Below, piece after piece: positions 16,037 through 23,935 of a DNA stretch of 46,574 nucleotides. Below the pieces are notes generated by a model. That model saw only the letters and a program-made list of their open reading frames with translations. It made no database searches and was not told the origin of the DNA. Numbering within the stretch: position 1 is the stretch's first letter; the number at the start of each line of letters is the position of its first letter. Position numbers and translations under genes: made by a program. Origin of the DNA: Gemmatimonadales bacterium (GTDB taxonomy: Bacteria > Gemmatimonadota > Gemmatimonadetes > Longimicrobiales > Gaopeijiaceae); contig REBP01000110.1 of the NCBI GenBank assembly GCA_007692665.1, positions 1-46,574 on the forward strand, given 5' to 3'.

Positions 16037-18052
16037 TCACCTTCGCTGCGTGCGCTCTCGCCTGCCTCTCCCCGGGGATTCACCGAAGGCTCCAGTGCGC
16101 GAATCCACGGCCGCTCGACCGGAGGTTGCCAGCGGAAGGGTGAAGTGGAAGCGGCTCCCCCGACCCGGTTCACTCTCCACCCAGATCCGGCCACCATGGG
16201 CCTCGACGATTCCCTTCGCGATGGCCAGACCGAGCCCGGCGCCTGCTCGCCCGGATCGCTCCGCCTGCCAGAAGGCGTCAAAGACGTGTGGCAGGTGTTC
16301 CAGGAGGATCCCGTGGCCCGTGTCCTCGACACTGACCTTCGCCTCGGCGTCCCCCATCCTCTCGCTGCGGAGCACGATCCGGCCCCCCTCCGGGGTGTGG
16401 TGGACCGCGTTGGAGATCAGGTTCGTGAAGACCTGCAGGATCCGCTCCCGATCGGCACGGACGTGGAGCGCGGGGGCCCTGGCGACCTGGATCGCCACCG
16501 AACGGGAGTCCGCGCGCGGCCTCAGGAAATCGCGTGCGGACTCCAGCAGGTCGGCCAGTCTGCAGGGCTGGGCATCCACGCTCAGTCCACCCCCCTGGAT
16601 TCGGGCCACGGCCAGAAGGTCCTCGACCAGCCTCTCCATCTGGGCGGACCCACGCTGGATCACCTCGAGCTGAGCCTGCCTTCTCTCGTCCGAGAGGTCC
16701 TCGGTGAAGAGCGCTGCTGCCAGGCGGATCGCGTTCAGCGGGTCTCGGAGGTCGTGGCTGACGATGGCCAGAACCCGGTCCCGCGCCGTGAGCGCACTGC
16801 ACGCCTCTGCGTACAGGCGACGGTTCTCGGCCTCGGAACGCTTTCGTTCGGTGACATCGGCAATCACGATGTTGACGCCGAAGATCTGGCCCGAGTCATC
16901 CGAGAGCGGCGAACAGCGGCCCACCCAGTGATGGGTCTTGCCGGGGGCGGCGGCGGTGCTGCCGCTCAGCTCCAGATCCTGGATCCCCTGGCCTGTCTCG
17001 AGAACACGGCGCAGGACCGGTTCCACCGTGTCTGCCAGGTCCGGGACCATCTCGCGTACGGTTCTCCCCAGGTGGTCCGCTGCGGGGATACCGTTGATTC
17101 TCGACATGCGCTCGTTGATCCGGGTGTAGCGCAGGTCGCGGTCAAGGACGCACAGGCCTACGGGCACGTCCGCGTAGATCGCCTCCATCTCGGCAAGATC
17201 ACGTCGAGCCTGGCGGTCGCTCCTGGCCATGCGGTTAAGAACGAAGGCGATCTGCTTCTCCGCCCGGTCGGCCTCGTGCCGTGCGGCCTCGAAGAAGTCC
17301 CGGTGCGTGGTCGCGAGATCCGCCTGGCGTCCCAGGAGGTCGAGGACACCCCGGACCGCCTGCAGCGGGCCCTCCAGGGCCTCGAACATTTCGTCCGGAG
17401 GGTGTTCGGCAGGCCCGTCCCGGGCTACGGCGGTCTCGATGGCGCGGGCGAGCGAGAGAACCCAACCCCAGGTATGAATGCTGGTGTGCTCGTTCGGGGT
17501 CGAGAAATCCAGCGCTCCGATGATCTCGCCGTTCACGAGAAGGGGCACGCCGATGCAGGTCCAGCCGAGGTAGCTCTCCTGGAAGTGCTCCGGCCCGATC
17601 AGGATGACCGGCTCGGCCGCGGCGAGGCAGGTGCCGACACCGTTGCAGCCGATGGCGCGCTCGCTCCAGGACGCCCCTGCGAAGAGGTTGGCGCTCCGGA
17701 GTTTCTCGTCCGGAATGTCCCCTCCCGACCAGAGGGAGAGGATCAGTCCATCCGCATCGGACAGCGCAAGGAGGTGGGGATGGGCGGCGAGAAGATCGTG
17801 CGCCTGTCGCAGGAGCGGCTCCGCGGCCTCCACCAGATGGCGCGACCGCTCCCGTGCGATCCGGAGACGCCTGGCTTCCGCGGGCTGGGGCTGGAGCCGG
17901 AAGGGACTGACGCCGTAGGCGCTGGAGCGTTGCCACGCCGCCAGCACGACGGGGCGCACACCGGGGGGAGACGGATCACCTGCCAGATACTGCTCGCGGG
18001 CACGAGCGAGGTCCTTCATGGGCCGTGCGGCCGGGAGGGTGGTCGCATCCAT
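16037..18052 (-). CDS. GAF-PAS sensor histidine kinase (AcoR-type GAF)
   Basis: 671 residues, no membrane span, so a cytoplasmic sensor. Residues 1-60 ([18 protein letters not shown]) and the GAF domain of about 70-215 ([51 protein letters not shown]) are of the type seen at the N-terminus of AcoR/DhaR activators. A PAS domain follows (about 295-410; [21 protein letters not shown]). HisKA has [13 protein letters not shown] with the phosphorylated His near residue 432. The ATPase domain shows [17 protein letters not shown] and GAGLGLAI. The pairing of an AcoR-like GAF with a kinase is unusual. No response regulator is adjacent. ATG 18052 is used; ATG 18019 is an alternative. The C-terminal 25 residues are an Arg-rich tail. 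Confidence 0.88.
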   Translation of the reverse strand: MDATTLPAARPMKDLARAREQYLAGDPSPPGVRPVVLAAWQRSSAYGVSPFRLQPQPAEARRLRIARERSRHLVEAAEPLLRQAHDLLAAHPHLLALSDADGLILSLWSGGDIPDEKLRSANLFAGASWSERAIGCNGVGTCLAAAEPVILIGPEHFQESYLGWTCIGVPLLVNGEIIGALDFSTPNEHTSIHTWGWVLSLARAIETAVARDGPAEHPPDEMFEALEGPLQAVRGVLDLLGRQADLATTHRDFFEAARHEADRAEKQIAFVLNRMARSDRQARRDLAEMEAIYADVPVGLCVLDRDLRYTRINERMSRINGIPAADHLGRTVREMVPDLADTVEPVLRRVLETGQGIQDLELSGSTAAAPGKTHHWVGRCSPLSDDSGQIFGVNIVIADVTERKRSEAENRRLYAEACSALTARDRVLAIVSHDLRDPLNAIRLAAALFTEDLSDERRQAQLEVIQRGSAQMERLVEDLLAVARIQGGGLSVDAQPCRLADLLESARDFLRPRADSRSVAIQVARAPALHVRADRERILQVFTNLISNAVHHTPEGGRIVLRSERMGDAEAKVSVEDTGHGILLEHLPHVFDAFWQAERSGRAGAGLGLAIAKGIVEAHGGRIWVESEPGRGSRFHFTLPLATSGRAAVDSRTGAFGESPGRGRRERTQRR

Positions 18053-18100
18053 CGGACGCTACTCTATCAAGGTCAGATCAGCCGAGCACTGACTTCCCAC

Positions 18101-18127
18101 ATTATGCCCGATGGATCGGGGGAGCAA
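18101..18127 (-). promoter_or_regulatory. Candidate kinase promoter with a palindrome in the spacer
   Basis: On the minus strand TTGCTC (18127-18122) and CATAAT (18106-18101, five of six to TATAAT) are separated by 15 nt. The 14-bp perfect palindrome CCCGATGGATCGGG (18107-18120; arms CCCGAT/ATCGGG) fills the spacer. The -10 lies about 48 nt before ATG 18052. A dyad here is where a repressor or promoter-remodelling regulator would sit. Confidence 0.45.
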
Positions 18128-18265
18128 GACTCCTTGGGGAGACGTGCACATTCAGAGTCGGTACCCACATCTTCTGCTGCGAACGGTGCTGAGGCGGGGG
18201 GCCGTCCGGGTCAGGGCCCGGCTCTCCGGCGAGAGCGACCCGCGGAAAGGTGCGCGCTCCGGTCG

Positions 18266-19480
18266 TCAGTCCTTCAGTCCCGGCTCCCGTACCACCCGGA
18301 CTCCGGGAAGCTCGAGCGCCCACTCCGGACCGAAGGCACCGGCCGGGGTGAGGGTGCCGGCGCCCAGCGGATCTCCCTCCTTCCGGGCGGCGGCCTGTTT
18401 CAGGAGCTGTTCCAGGGCCCGGATCCCCCCCTCTGCCGTGAACCGGTAGGCCTCGGGAAACTCCAGCACCACCTCGGCGGCCCGGCCCCCTGCATCTTCC
18501 GCTCGCCCCCAGATCCGGCAACGGCCACGCGCCCGGGCCTCCGGGGAGGGTCCATCCGCCCCGCGGGTCACCAGCGAGCGCGCCAGGCGGCGCACGGGCG
18601 AGATGGAGAGGAGGGCCTGGAGTGCGGGAAGAACGACGGGAAGCGTCCGTGCCTGACGACGGGGCGTGGTCATGTAGCAGGTGATGTCGGGGATGCCGGT
18701 GGTCCGCCAGGCCGTGGCCAGGTCTCCCCAGGTAAACGGTGCCACCGACCGGCGTCCTCCCAGCTTTCCCGCCATGGGACCGTTGTCCTCCTCGGGACCC
18801 AGGTCCACCCAGCGGCGAAACTCCTTCCGCCCCGGGCTGGACCGAACCAGCCGTCCACCCCTCCGCACCCGGAGCCCATCGGGGAGTCCCTCGACGATGG
18901 TCTGGAGGGTGCCGGCGCTGGGGCGCCCCGGGGAGTGGAGTGCCAGCTCCAGGCGGAGTGCATCGGGGAGGACCCGGGCCACCAGTGCGGCGGCGGCGTC
19001 GGTGGGAATCACGTCCATCCCCACCCCGGGCATGAAGATGAGCCCCCGGTCCCGGGCCTGGTCGCTCAGCTCGAAGGCGGTCTCGAAGACCGGGACTTCC
19101 CCGGTGATGTCGAGGTAATGGGCGCGGGCCTCGAGGCAGCCCTCCATGAGGGGCCGGGCCGTTTTTCCGAAGGGCCCGGCAGCATTCAGAACCGCGGCCA
19201 CGCCCTCGAGACCACGGCGAATGTCCGGCCCCTCGTCCAGCGCGAAGGCCCGGATCCGGAGAGGCTCCGGGAGCTGGAAGCCCTTCTCCAGGACCTCGGC
19301 CCACTCGCGGAGTCTCCCCGCATCCCGACCGGCCAGGATGGGACGGTGACCACGACGCACGGCCTCGGCGGCCAGGAGCCTTCCGGTGAACCCGTAGGCG
19401 CCGTAGAGGAGCCAGGGGGCCCCATTCCCCGGCTGCTCCTGCTCGACCCCGGCCACGTCTTCCCTGTTGTCTCCGTTCAC
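18266..19480 (-). CDS. Saccharopine-dehydrogenase-like NAD(P)H-dependent reductase
   Basis: 404 residues from GTG 19480, selected because AGGAGG lies 6 nt upstream and nothing protein-like precedes it. The N-terminal Rossmann fold reads WLLYGAYGFTGRLLAAEAVRRG (GxxGFTG) and LAGRDAGRL. VVLNAAGPFGKTARPLMEGCLEARAHYLDITGE is the conserved central block of saccharopine dehydrogenase-like and trans-acting enoyl reductase proteins. MPGVGMDVIPTDAAAALVA follows. This group includes lipid-modifying reductases, so the partner may be a lipid or polyketide, but no such genes are adjacent. True lysine metabolism is unlikely. The gene is monocistronic by spacing. Confidence 0.85.
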   Translation of the reverse strand: MNGDNREDVAGVEQEQPGNGAPWLLYGAYGFTGRLLAAEAVRRGHRPILAGRDAGRLREWAEVLEKGFQLPEPLRIRAFALDEGPDIRRGLEGVAAVLNAAGPFGKTARPLMEGCLEARAHYLDITGEVPVFETAFELSDQARDRGLIFMPGVGMDVIPTDAAAALVARVLPDALRLELALHSPGRPSAGTLQTIVEGLPDGLRVRRGGRLVRSSPGRKEFRRWVDLGPEEDNGPMAGKLGGRRSVAPFTWGDLATAWRTTGIPDITCYMTTPRRQARTLPVVLPALQALLSISPVRRLARSLVTRGADGPSPEARARGRCRIWGRAEDAGGRAAEVVLEFPEAYRFTAEGGIRALEQLLKQAAARKEGDPLGAGTLTPAGAFGPEWALELPGVRVVREPGLKD

Positions 19481-19683
19481 CTCGAACCTCCTGACGTCAT
19501 CGGCTCCGGCGGACCATGGGTCAGCGACCGTCGTGGCCCGAACGAAGGCGCCCGGGGGGCCATGTGGAGTGCTGGTTCTCGGTTCTTCCGCATGTCTTCG
19601 TTCCCGGGATGTGCAGCAAGGCCATGGGCGAGTGCGCCTGGATTGGCATTGCAAGGGGCGTTCCTGCGTTCCTGCCGGCTCGC

Positions 19684-19708
19684 GCTCGTGCGCTCGTGCG
19701 CTCGTGCG
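19684..19708. repeat. 8-bp tandem repeat, three copies
   Basis: GCTCGTGC is repeated three times in a row within the noncoding region between the reductase and NTF2-like lipoprotein genes. The 289-nt region 19481-19769 shows no other structure. Confidence 0.7.
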
Positions 19709-19769
19709 TCCGCGAAAATGCCAACCGCGTCGCCCTGCCGGGCTCACGCGAAACGACTCAGCTTGCTGG

Positions 19770-20291
19770 CTACCTGGCCGCAGGCGCCGGAGATGAGGTG
19801 TGGCCGCCGACGAGCTTCCACGAACCCGCGCCTCGTTCCACGACGAGGTTGATGGCGCCTCCGAAGGAAAAGCTGCCCGCACCCGTTCCCACCATCGTGG
19901 TGAACGCCGCCCACGCGTGCGCGCCTCCTCCTCCCAGCGGGACTACCTCCAGGTTAGAAAGCTCCGTACGAAGGACAACATCGGCCGGAAATGCGTTCAG
20001 GCCGGCCAGGATCTCCTCGGCGCTCCGGTACCGGACCTCTCCGTCCTCGATCCAGACGAAGCGACCATCGTCGACGGAGGCGGCGCGGATGAAGTCGGCA
20101 TCCCGCGCATCCATGGCGGCCAGGTACTGATCCAGGAAGGCTGCGACTTCGGCCGCGGTTTCGTCGTGGGACGAAAGACCCGGGGTGGGGTCCGGTTCTG
20201 GAGCCGTGTCCGGAACGGGTGATGCGCAGGCTGCAGAAAGAAGCAGCAGCCCCCCCAGGATGATCAGGGGTCTGCTGGCCACGGTTCGCAT
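19770..20291 (-). CDS. NTF2/SnoaL-like (DUF4440-type) lipoprotein
   Basis: 173 residues from ATG 20291, with GAGGAG a few nt upstream. Signal peptide IILGGLLLLSAAC gives lipobox LSAAC. After a Pro/Glu-rich linker, ETAAEVAAFLDQYLAAMDARDADFIRAASVDDGRFVWIEDG and RSAEEILAGL follow, then paired strands ending INLVVERGAGSWKLVGGHTS. This is the cone-shaped NTF2-like fold of the DUF4440/SnoaL-like superfamily. Such domains bind small hydrophobic ligands or act as ketosteroid-isomerase-type enzymes; no catalytic set is evident. Anchored in a membrane by its lipid. No operon partner is evident: the next minus-strand gene downstream is 289 nt away. Confidence 0.82.
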   Translation of the reverse strand: MRTVASRPLIILGGLLLLSAACASPVPDTAPEPDPTPGLSSHDETAAEVAAFLDQYLAAMDARDADFIRAASVDDGRFVWIEDGEVRYRSAEEILAGLNAFPADVVLRTELSNLEVVPLGGGGAHAWAAFTTMVGTGAGSFSFGGAINLVVERGAGSWKLVGGHTSSPAPAAR

Positions 20292-20550
20292 GGGTGCTCC
20301 TCGGCTGTGGTCGTCATGGCTGTCGACCAGGGGCGATGCATCGGACCGGTACGTCCATTCGACAAGGGGAAGGACCATCCTGGCTCCGGTCAGACCCGGA
20401 GGCGGGCGAAGTCGTGCCGCAGGGTAGCTGCGGTCGTGATGTTCACGAAAATCGAGGGCCCGCGCCCCCCCGTCTCATCCGTCACCCTCCCGTCAACCGA
20501 CGAGATCCCCCACATCTGCGCTCGGCAGGCCAGTCCGGGCGGGATCGACG

Positions 20551-20835
20551 TCAGGGGACACCCTCGGCAAGCGTGCCTTCCCGAGGGAGGTTAGGGCGCA
20601 GGGTCAGGGTCGCCGCCGCCATCAGGAGGAGCAGGGTTCCCGGTACCGATGACCAGAGGTAGCTGTAGGGAACCGACATGAGGATGAGCAGCAGGACGTA
20701 GGTGAGGCCCGCAAGGCGGTTGGGCAGGATTCCGGATCCGGCGAGGCCTTTCCGGCGCCGGACCGTCTCCCCGCGGAAGAGGCCAGCGAGGAGGAGCACC
20801 AGGCCGATGTCAACCACCAGGGTCGCAAGAGTCAT
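20551..20835 (-). CDS. Small membrane protein (94 aa), related to the neighbouring C-terminus
   Basis: 94 residues from ATG 20835, which has GGGAGG about 5 nt upstream; longer upstream frame lacks membrane character. Predicted spans: LATLVVDIGLVLLLAGLF, LAGLTYVLLLILMSVPYSYLW and VPGTLLLLMAAATLTLRP, with an Arg/Lys-rich loop after the first. The last span matches the end of the neighbouring protein at 20989 (WGTLLLLMAVATVTLLLN), and the underlying DNA is also alike over about 50 bp. It may be a truncated duplicate or a partner subunit. I do not recognise a family. Confidence 0.65.
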   Translation of the reverse strand: MTLATLVVDIGLVLLLAGLFRGETVRRRKGLAGSGILPNRLAGLTYVLLLILMSVPYSYLWSSVPGTLLLLMAAATLTLRPNLPREGTLAEGVP

Positions 20836-20988
20836 CCGGTCCTCCCTGTGCCTTAGATGCGTGCATCGTGGGTTCCCGAACATCGCGATCAACCAAGGCA
20901 ACCTAGAGTCGTGAGCGGCGTCTGGCAACTCGGGCCCGAGCTTCCGGAAGTTGCGCTCACGGTCGAGTTTGGCAGGGGGAGATGGATG

Positions 20989-21831
20989 TCAGGAGGCAGC
21001 GTCGGGCAGCCTGGCTTCGCTCCGGACGTTCAGGAGCAGGGTCACCGTGGCGACCGCCATCAGGAGGAGGAGGGTGCCCCACACCGGCAGCTCACCGGGA
21101 CCTTCGACGAGCCCCCCTCGAACGGCCAGGAAGGAGTTGATGGAAAGGATCACCAGGTAAAGCGTGCCCTGGATCCCGGCGATGGCGGCGACGACCAGGC
21201 CCCAGTCCGATCGGCGCCAGAGCAGGATTCCGCCGCCGATGAGGGCCGGCACCATCAGGACCATGTCCAGCGCCGCCACGACCTGGAAGGCTTCGCGCTC
21301 CACCGGGAGCGGTTGTCCGGCAAAGACGTAGCCCGCCCAGAACACGACCCACACGAGCGCGAGGAGCCCACCGATGACGGCGTAGGCGGCCCCCAGGATG
21401 CGCACCGGTGCCCCGGGTGCCAGTGCGCCGGCAACCTGCTGCACCGGCAGGGTGCGGACCGCAACCACGAGCAGGATGCCGCTGACAACGAGGAGCGTGA
21501 CATAGATGAGAAAGAAGCTGTTCAGCGACGCGCCGACCAGGTAGAAGGCGTAGTTGTAGAGCGCGTAGCCGAGCATGCCCATCCACCCGAGCACGCCGAG
21601 CACGCTCCGGCGGGATGCGCCGAGGGTTGCCAGGCAGAGCAGGGGTACCGCGGCGACCAGCGTGATCCAGTCGTTTCCGAACCATGCTGCGCGGATCCAT
21701 TCCACATCCCGGTATTCCGACGGAAACGCCCGGCCGAGCGCGGCCTGGATTGCCATCAGGGCGGCGAGACCCCATGAAAGCTGGAAGAGGCGGCGCGCGG
21801 AGGGCTTGCCGGTACTCGTGGGCGTGAACAT
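20989..21831 (-). CDS. Polytopic membrane protein of unknown function
   Basis: 280 residues from ATG 21831. About eight hydrophobic spans: LFQLSWGLAALMAIQAALG, WITLVAAVPLLCLATLG, VLGVLGWMGMLGYALYNYAFYLVG, SFFLIYVTLLVVSGILLVVAV and so on. A conserved-looking YALYNYAFYLVGASLN block sits in span three. No transporter or enzyme motif was recognised. A candidate promoter ends about 7 nt before ATG 21831, so the mRNA may be leaderless, which explains the missing SD. The small downstream gene at 20551 shares its final span. It is divergent from the CIA30 gene across only 66 nt. Confidence 0.7.
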   Translation of the reverse strand: MFTPTSTGKPSARRLFQLSWGLAALMAIQAALGRAFPSEYRDVEWIRAAWFGNDWITLVAAVPLLCLATLGASRRSVLGVLGWMGMLGYALYNYAFYLVGASLNSFFLIYVTLLVVSGILLVVAVRTLPVQQVAGALAPGAPVRILGAAYAVIGGLLALVWVVFWAGYVFAGQPLPVEREAFQVVAALDMVLMVPALIGGGILLWRRSDWGLVVAAIAGIQGTLYLVILSINSFLAVRGGLVEGPGELPVWGTLLLLMAVATVTLLLNVRSEARLPDAAS

Positions 21832-21838
21832 GTTCGCG

Positions 21839-21867
21839 ACGGTAGTCCTGTCGGAATCATCCTGCAA
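21839..21867 (-). promoter_or_regulatory. Candidate promoter, leaderless arrangement
   Basis: On the minus strand TTGCAG (21867-21862) is followed after exactly 17 nt by TACCGT (21844-21839); ATG 21831 begins 7 nt further on, just where transcription would start. This suggests a leaderless transcript and supports that start codon. Confidence 0.4.
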
Positions 21868-21897
21868 CTCCGGGCGCGTGCAGCCCACTGCCAAGCC

Positions 21898-22434
21898 ATG
21901 GCCCCGACCTCGCAGGTTTCACCGCACCCCATTTCCTTTCCCGACCCCCTGTGGCGCGTCTTCAGTGACCGGGTCATGGGCGGGGTTTCCTCCGGAAGTA
22001 CCACGGTCGAGCACGTCCTGGGCCGGGAGGCCCTTCGCCTGCGGGGGACCGTGTCGCTGGAGAACGGCGGGGGTTTCATCCAGGTGGTTCGATCCCTCGT
22101 TCCGCCTGGGGGCCCGGCGTTCGATGCCACCGCCTGGGACGGGGTGGCCCTGGACATCGCCATTCTTGCTCCCGGCCCCTATGCGCTCCACCTCCGCACC
22201 ACCCGGACCCGGGCGCCCTGGCAGTTCTTTGCCGCCCCGCTTCCCGAGGCCGAGGGGTGGCAGCGCGTCTTCCTGCCCTGGTCGGCCTTTGCACCCCGGT
22301 CCCTTCGGGTGCCGCTGGATCCGGTGGGGCTGCGCCGCGTAGGGCTGGTCGCCACGGGCGCTGCCTTCGAGGCTGACCTCGCGCTGGCTTCCCTGGCGTT
22401 CTCTTCCGGACCTCCCGGCTCGGGCGTCACCTGA
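21898..22434 (+). CDS. CIA30 family protein
   Basis: 178 residues, no signal peptide. The conserved CIA30/NDUFAF1 core is clear: WRVFSDRVMGGVSSGSTTV near the N-terminus, LRLRGTVSLENGGGFIQVV, then the carbohydrate-binding-like jelly-roll strands YALHLRTTRTRAPWQFFAAPL and GWQRVFLPWSAFAP. In mitochondria the family aids complex I assembly; bacterial members are usually of unknown role, and a link to NADH dehydrogenase is not supported here because none is nearby. ATG 21898 lies 66 nt from the divergent membrane protein start. No strong SD was seen. Confidence 0.88.
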   Translation: MAPTSQVSPHPISFPDPLWRVFSDRVMGGVSSGSTTVEHVLGREALRLRGTVSLENGGGFIQVVRSLVPPGGPAFDATAWDGVALDIAILAPGPYALHLRTTRTRAPWQFFAAPLPEAEGWQRVFLPWSAFAPRSLRVPLDPVGLRRVGLVATGAAFEADLALASLAFSSGPPGSGVT

Positions 22435-22476
22435 CCCGGGCGCTCGAGCAGGCGAGGGCGCCCGAACAGATTTTCC

Positions 22477-22505
22477 TTGTCAATCGTGGCTCAGGAAGAA
22501 ATATT
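22477..22505 (+). promoter_or_regulatory. Candidate promoter for the second TTHB210-like gene
   Basis: TTGTCA (22477-22482, five of six to TTGACA) and AATATT (22500-22505) are 17 nt apart, in the most A+T-rich patch of this region. The start codon is 22646, giving a leader of about 135 nt. By-eye call. Confidence 0.4.
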
Positions 22506-22645
22506 GGCCATCGTGAAGGCGCTTGAAACGGTGTTTCTGAACGTTTTCACAAAGCAGAGCTGACGAGCCTTTCCGAGTCATCCGACCGTTGCGCGGTTCG
22601 CAGCCTGACGAACCACCATGTGCCCCCCTTCGCCCGGAGGTCATC

Positions 22646-23491
22646 ATGCTCCAGCGGTTGCCCCCTGTTTGGAAAGACGCGGCCTTCCTTGTCGTGGTCC
22701 CCGTTGTTCTTCTCGCTTCCGGATGCGGAGCGGATGCCGAGGCCGGAGCCGAGACGCCCCAGGCTTCCTCGCCAGAAGTGCGATACGGCCCGGCGGTCGA
22801 GGTCGAGGGCGGGGTGGTCCGAAGCTACGTGACGGAGGAGGGAGGTCGCGTCGTGGAGCTCGGCGTCGCAGTGGATGCGGGCGTGCTTCCGGCCCTCCCG
22901 GGTTCCCATGACCCGGGCGGGATCGTGACCCCCGACGGGCACAGCATCTTTGTCTGGGAGCTCCCACTTCCGGAGAACCATGGGACCCCCTTCGACCACG
23001 CCACACTGGACTGGGTCCCAGCCGGACACGAACCGCCCGGGGTCTACGACGTCCCCCACTTCGACGTCCACTTCTACACGATCACGACGGCGGAGCGGAT
23101 GGCCATCGTGCCCACGGGACCCGAGTTCGGTGAAAAAGCGGCGCGACATCCGGCCCCGGAACACATTCCCGCCGGGTACGTCGATCCGGGCATGCCCCCG
23201 GTGCCGCAGATGGGTGTCCACTGGGTCGACCTTTCGTCGCCGGAGCTCCGGCCCGAAGGCGCCGAGCCCTTCACCCGGACCTTCATCTACGGTTCCTGGG
23301 ATGGACGAATCACCTTTGTCGAGCCCATGGTCGCGCTGTCCTGGCTCGAGACCCGCCCGGACGAGACGATCCCGGTCGCAACGGCGGAGCGCTACGACCC
23401 GCCCGGCCTCTGGCCCGGCGCCTACCGGGTGTACTTCGACGCCGCCGCGGACCAGTACCGCGTGGCGCTCACCGACCTCGGCGAGCGCTGA
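22646..23491 (+). CDS. TTHB210-like (DUF5602) lipoprotein, copy 2
   Basis: 281 residues. ATG 22646 follows CGGAGG. Signal peptide ends VVLLASGC, a lipobox, so unlike copy 1 at 11170 this one is lipid anchored. Core blocks match copy 1: RYGPAVEVEGGVVRSYVTEEGG (copy 1 RYGAEVAVGQGVARSYV), ENHGTPFDHATLDWVPAGHEP, GVYDVPHFDVHFYTI, MGVHWVD, FIYGSWDGRITFVEPMVA, YRVYFDAAADQYRVALTDL. The His-rich insert of copy 1 is missing. The conserved His and Asp residues suggest a ligand or metal site but no activity is known to me. It stands alone, convergent with the MazE-type gene. Confidence 0.82.
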   Translation: MLQRLPPVWKDAAFLVVVPVVLLASGCGADAEAGAETPQASSPEVRYGPAVEVEGGVVRSYVTEEGGRVVELGVAVDAGVLPALPGSHDPGGIVTPDGHSIFVWELPLPENHGTPFDHATLDWVPAGHEPPGVYDVPHFDVHFYTITTAERMAIVPTGPEFGEKAARHPAPEHIPAGYVDPGMPPVPQMGVHWVDLSSPELRPEGAEPFTRTFIYGSWDGRITFVEPMVALSWLETRPDETIPVATAERYDPPGLWPGAYRVYFDAAADQYRVALTDLGER

Positions 23492-23517
23492 GACGTCGAC
23501 GCCCCCGATTGAAGAGG

Positions 23518-23610
23518 CTACCCGGCGAACATCTCGTTCAGCACCTCGAGGGAGGCGGACACGGCGGTGGCGTGCAGGCGTCCCAGTCTGGGACCGAGGC
23601 GTCCGCCCAT
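23518..23610 (-). pseudogene. Remnant of a MazF/PemK-type toxin gene
   Basis: In the minus frame ending at TAG 23518-23520 the sequence reads GPRLGRLHATAVSASLEVLNEMFAG. This resembles the last helix of MazF/PemK toxins (LGRVxxxxxxxVLEVLNEMF). The frame is open only back to a stop just above 23616. The MazE-type gene immediately upstream runs into the same DNA in another frame, straight after its expected EW ending. The simplest reading is one deletion that removed about three quarters of mazF and left its final 25-30 codons. Confidence 0.5.
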
Positions 23611-23846
23611 TCGGAGTCATCGAAGCGGGTCGGAGAAGGCTCTTCGAGGAGTCGGTCGTCACCCCTCCCGTGCGCATCAGCCGCCGCCTCGGCCCACCCG
23701 GCCCGCGGAGCCCGCGCCGCCTCGATGACGATGGCGCCGTCGACAACCCTGAGACGCACCTCGTCCTCGAGCCCCGACTGCTGAAGGAGCGGTTTCGGAA
23801 TCCTGACCCCTCGAGAGTCTCCGATCCTGATCAGCCGGGTCTTCAT
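23538..23846 (-). CDS. AbrB/MazE-type antitoxin, orphan
   Basis: 102 residues from ATG 23846, preceded by GAGGAGAGGGGG. The N-terminal swapped-hairpin DNA-binding domain is complete: MKTRLIRIGDSRGVRIPKPLLQQSGLEDEVRLRVVDGAIVIEAA. The second part AGWAEAAADAHGRGDDRLLEE...RFDDSEW is the toxin-binding tail of MazE. After EW, where MazE normally ends, the frame continues with VPDWDACTPPPCPPPSRC, which looks like out-of-frame toxin DNA. The protein could still bind DNA as an orphan repressor or neutralise a toxin elsewhere, but no intact partner is present. Confidence 0.8.
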   Translation of the reverse strand: MKTRLIRIGDSRGVRIPKPLLQQSGLEDEVRLRVVDGAIVIEAARAPRAGWAEAAADAHGRGDDRLLEEPSPTRFDDSEWADASVPDWDACTPPPCPPPSRC

Positions 23847-23935
23847 CCCCCTCTCCTCGGTGACTACATGGTAATTGCATGGACTACCGGTGAGCTTGCC
23901 CCCGAACAAGGGCCTCGCCCTGGGGCCGACACCAC

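Noticed and set aside
13702-16143. 813-codon plus-strand frame
   Set aside because: Antisense to the TonB receptor gene; no protein-like motif, and the receptor on the minus strand has a signal peptide, plug and barrel.
18107-18120. Palindrome read as a transcription terminator
   Set aside because: The arms are separated by only two bases and no T-run follows on either strand, so an operator is a better reading.
16145-19852. 1235-codon plus-strand frame
   Set aside because: Antisense to the histidine kinase and reductase genes. Composition is Gly/Arg/Pro/His-rich with no domain motifs; it arises from GC-rich codon use on the opposite strand.
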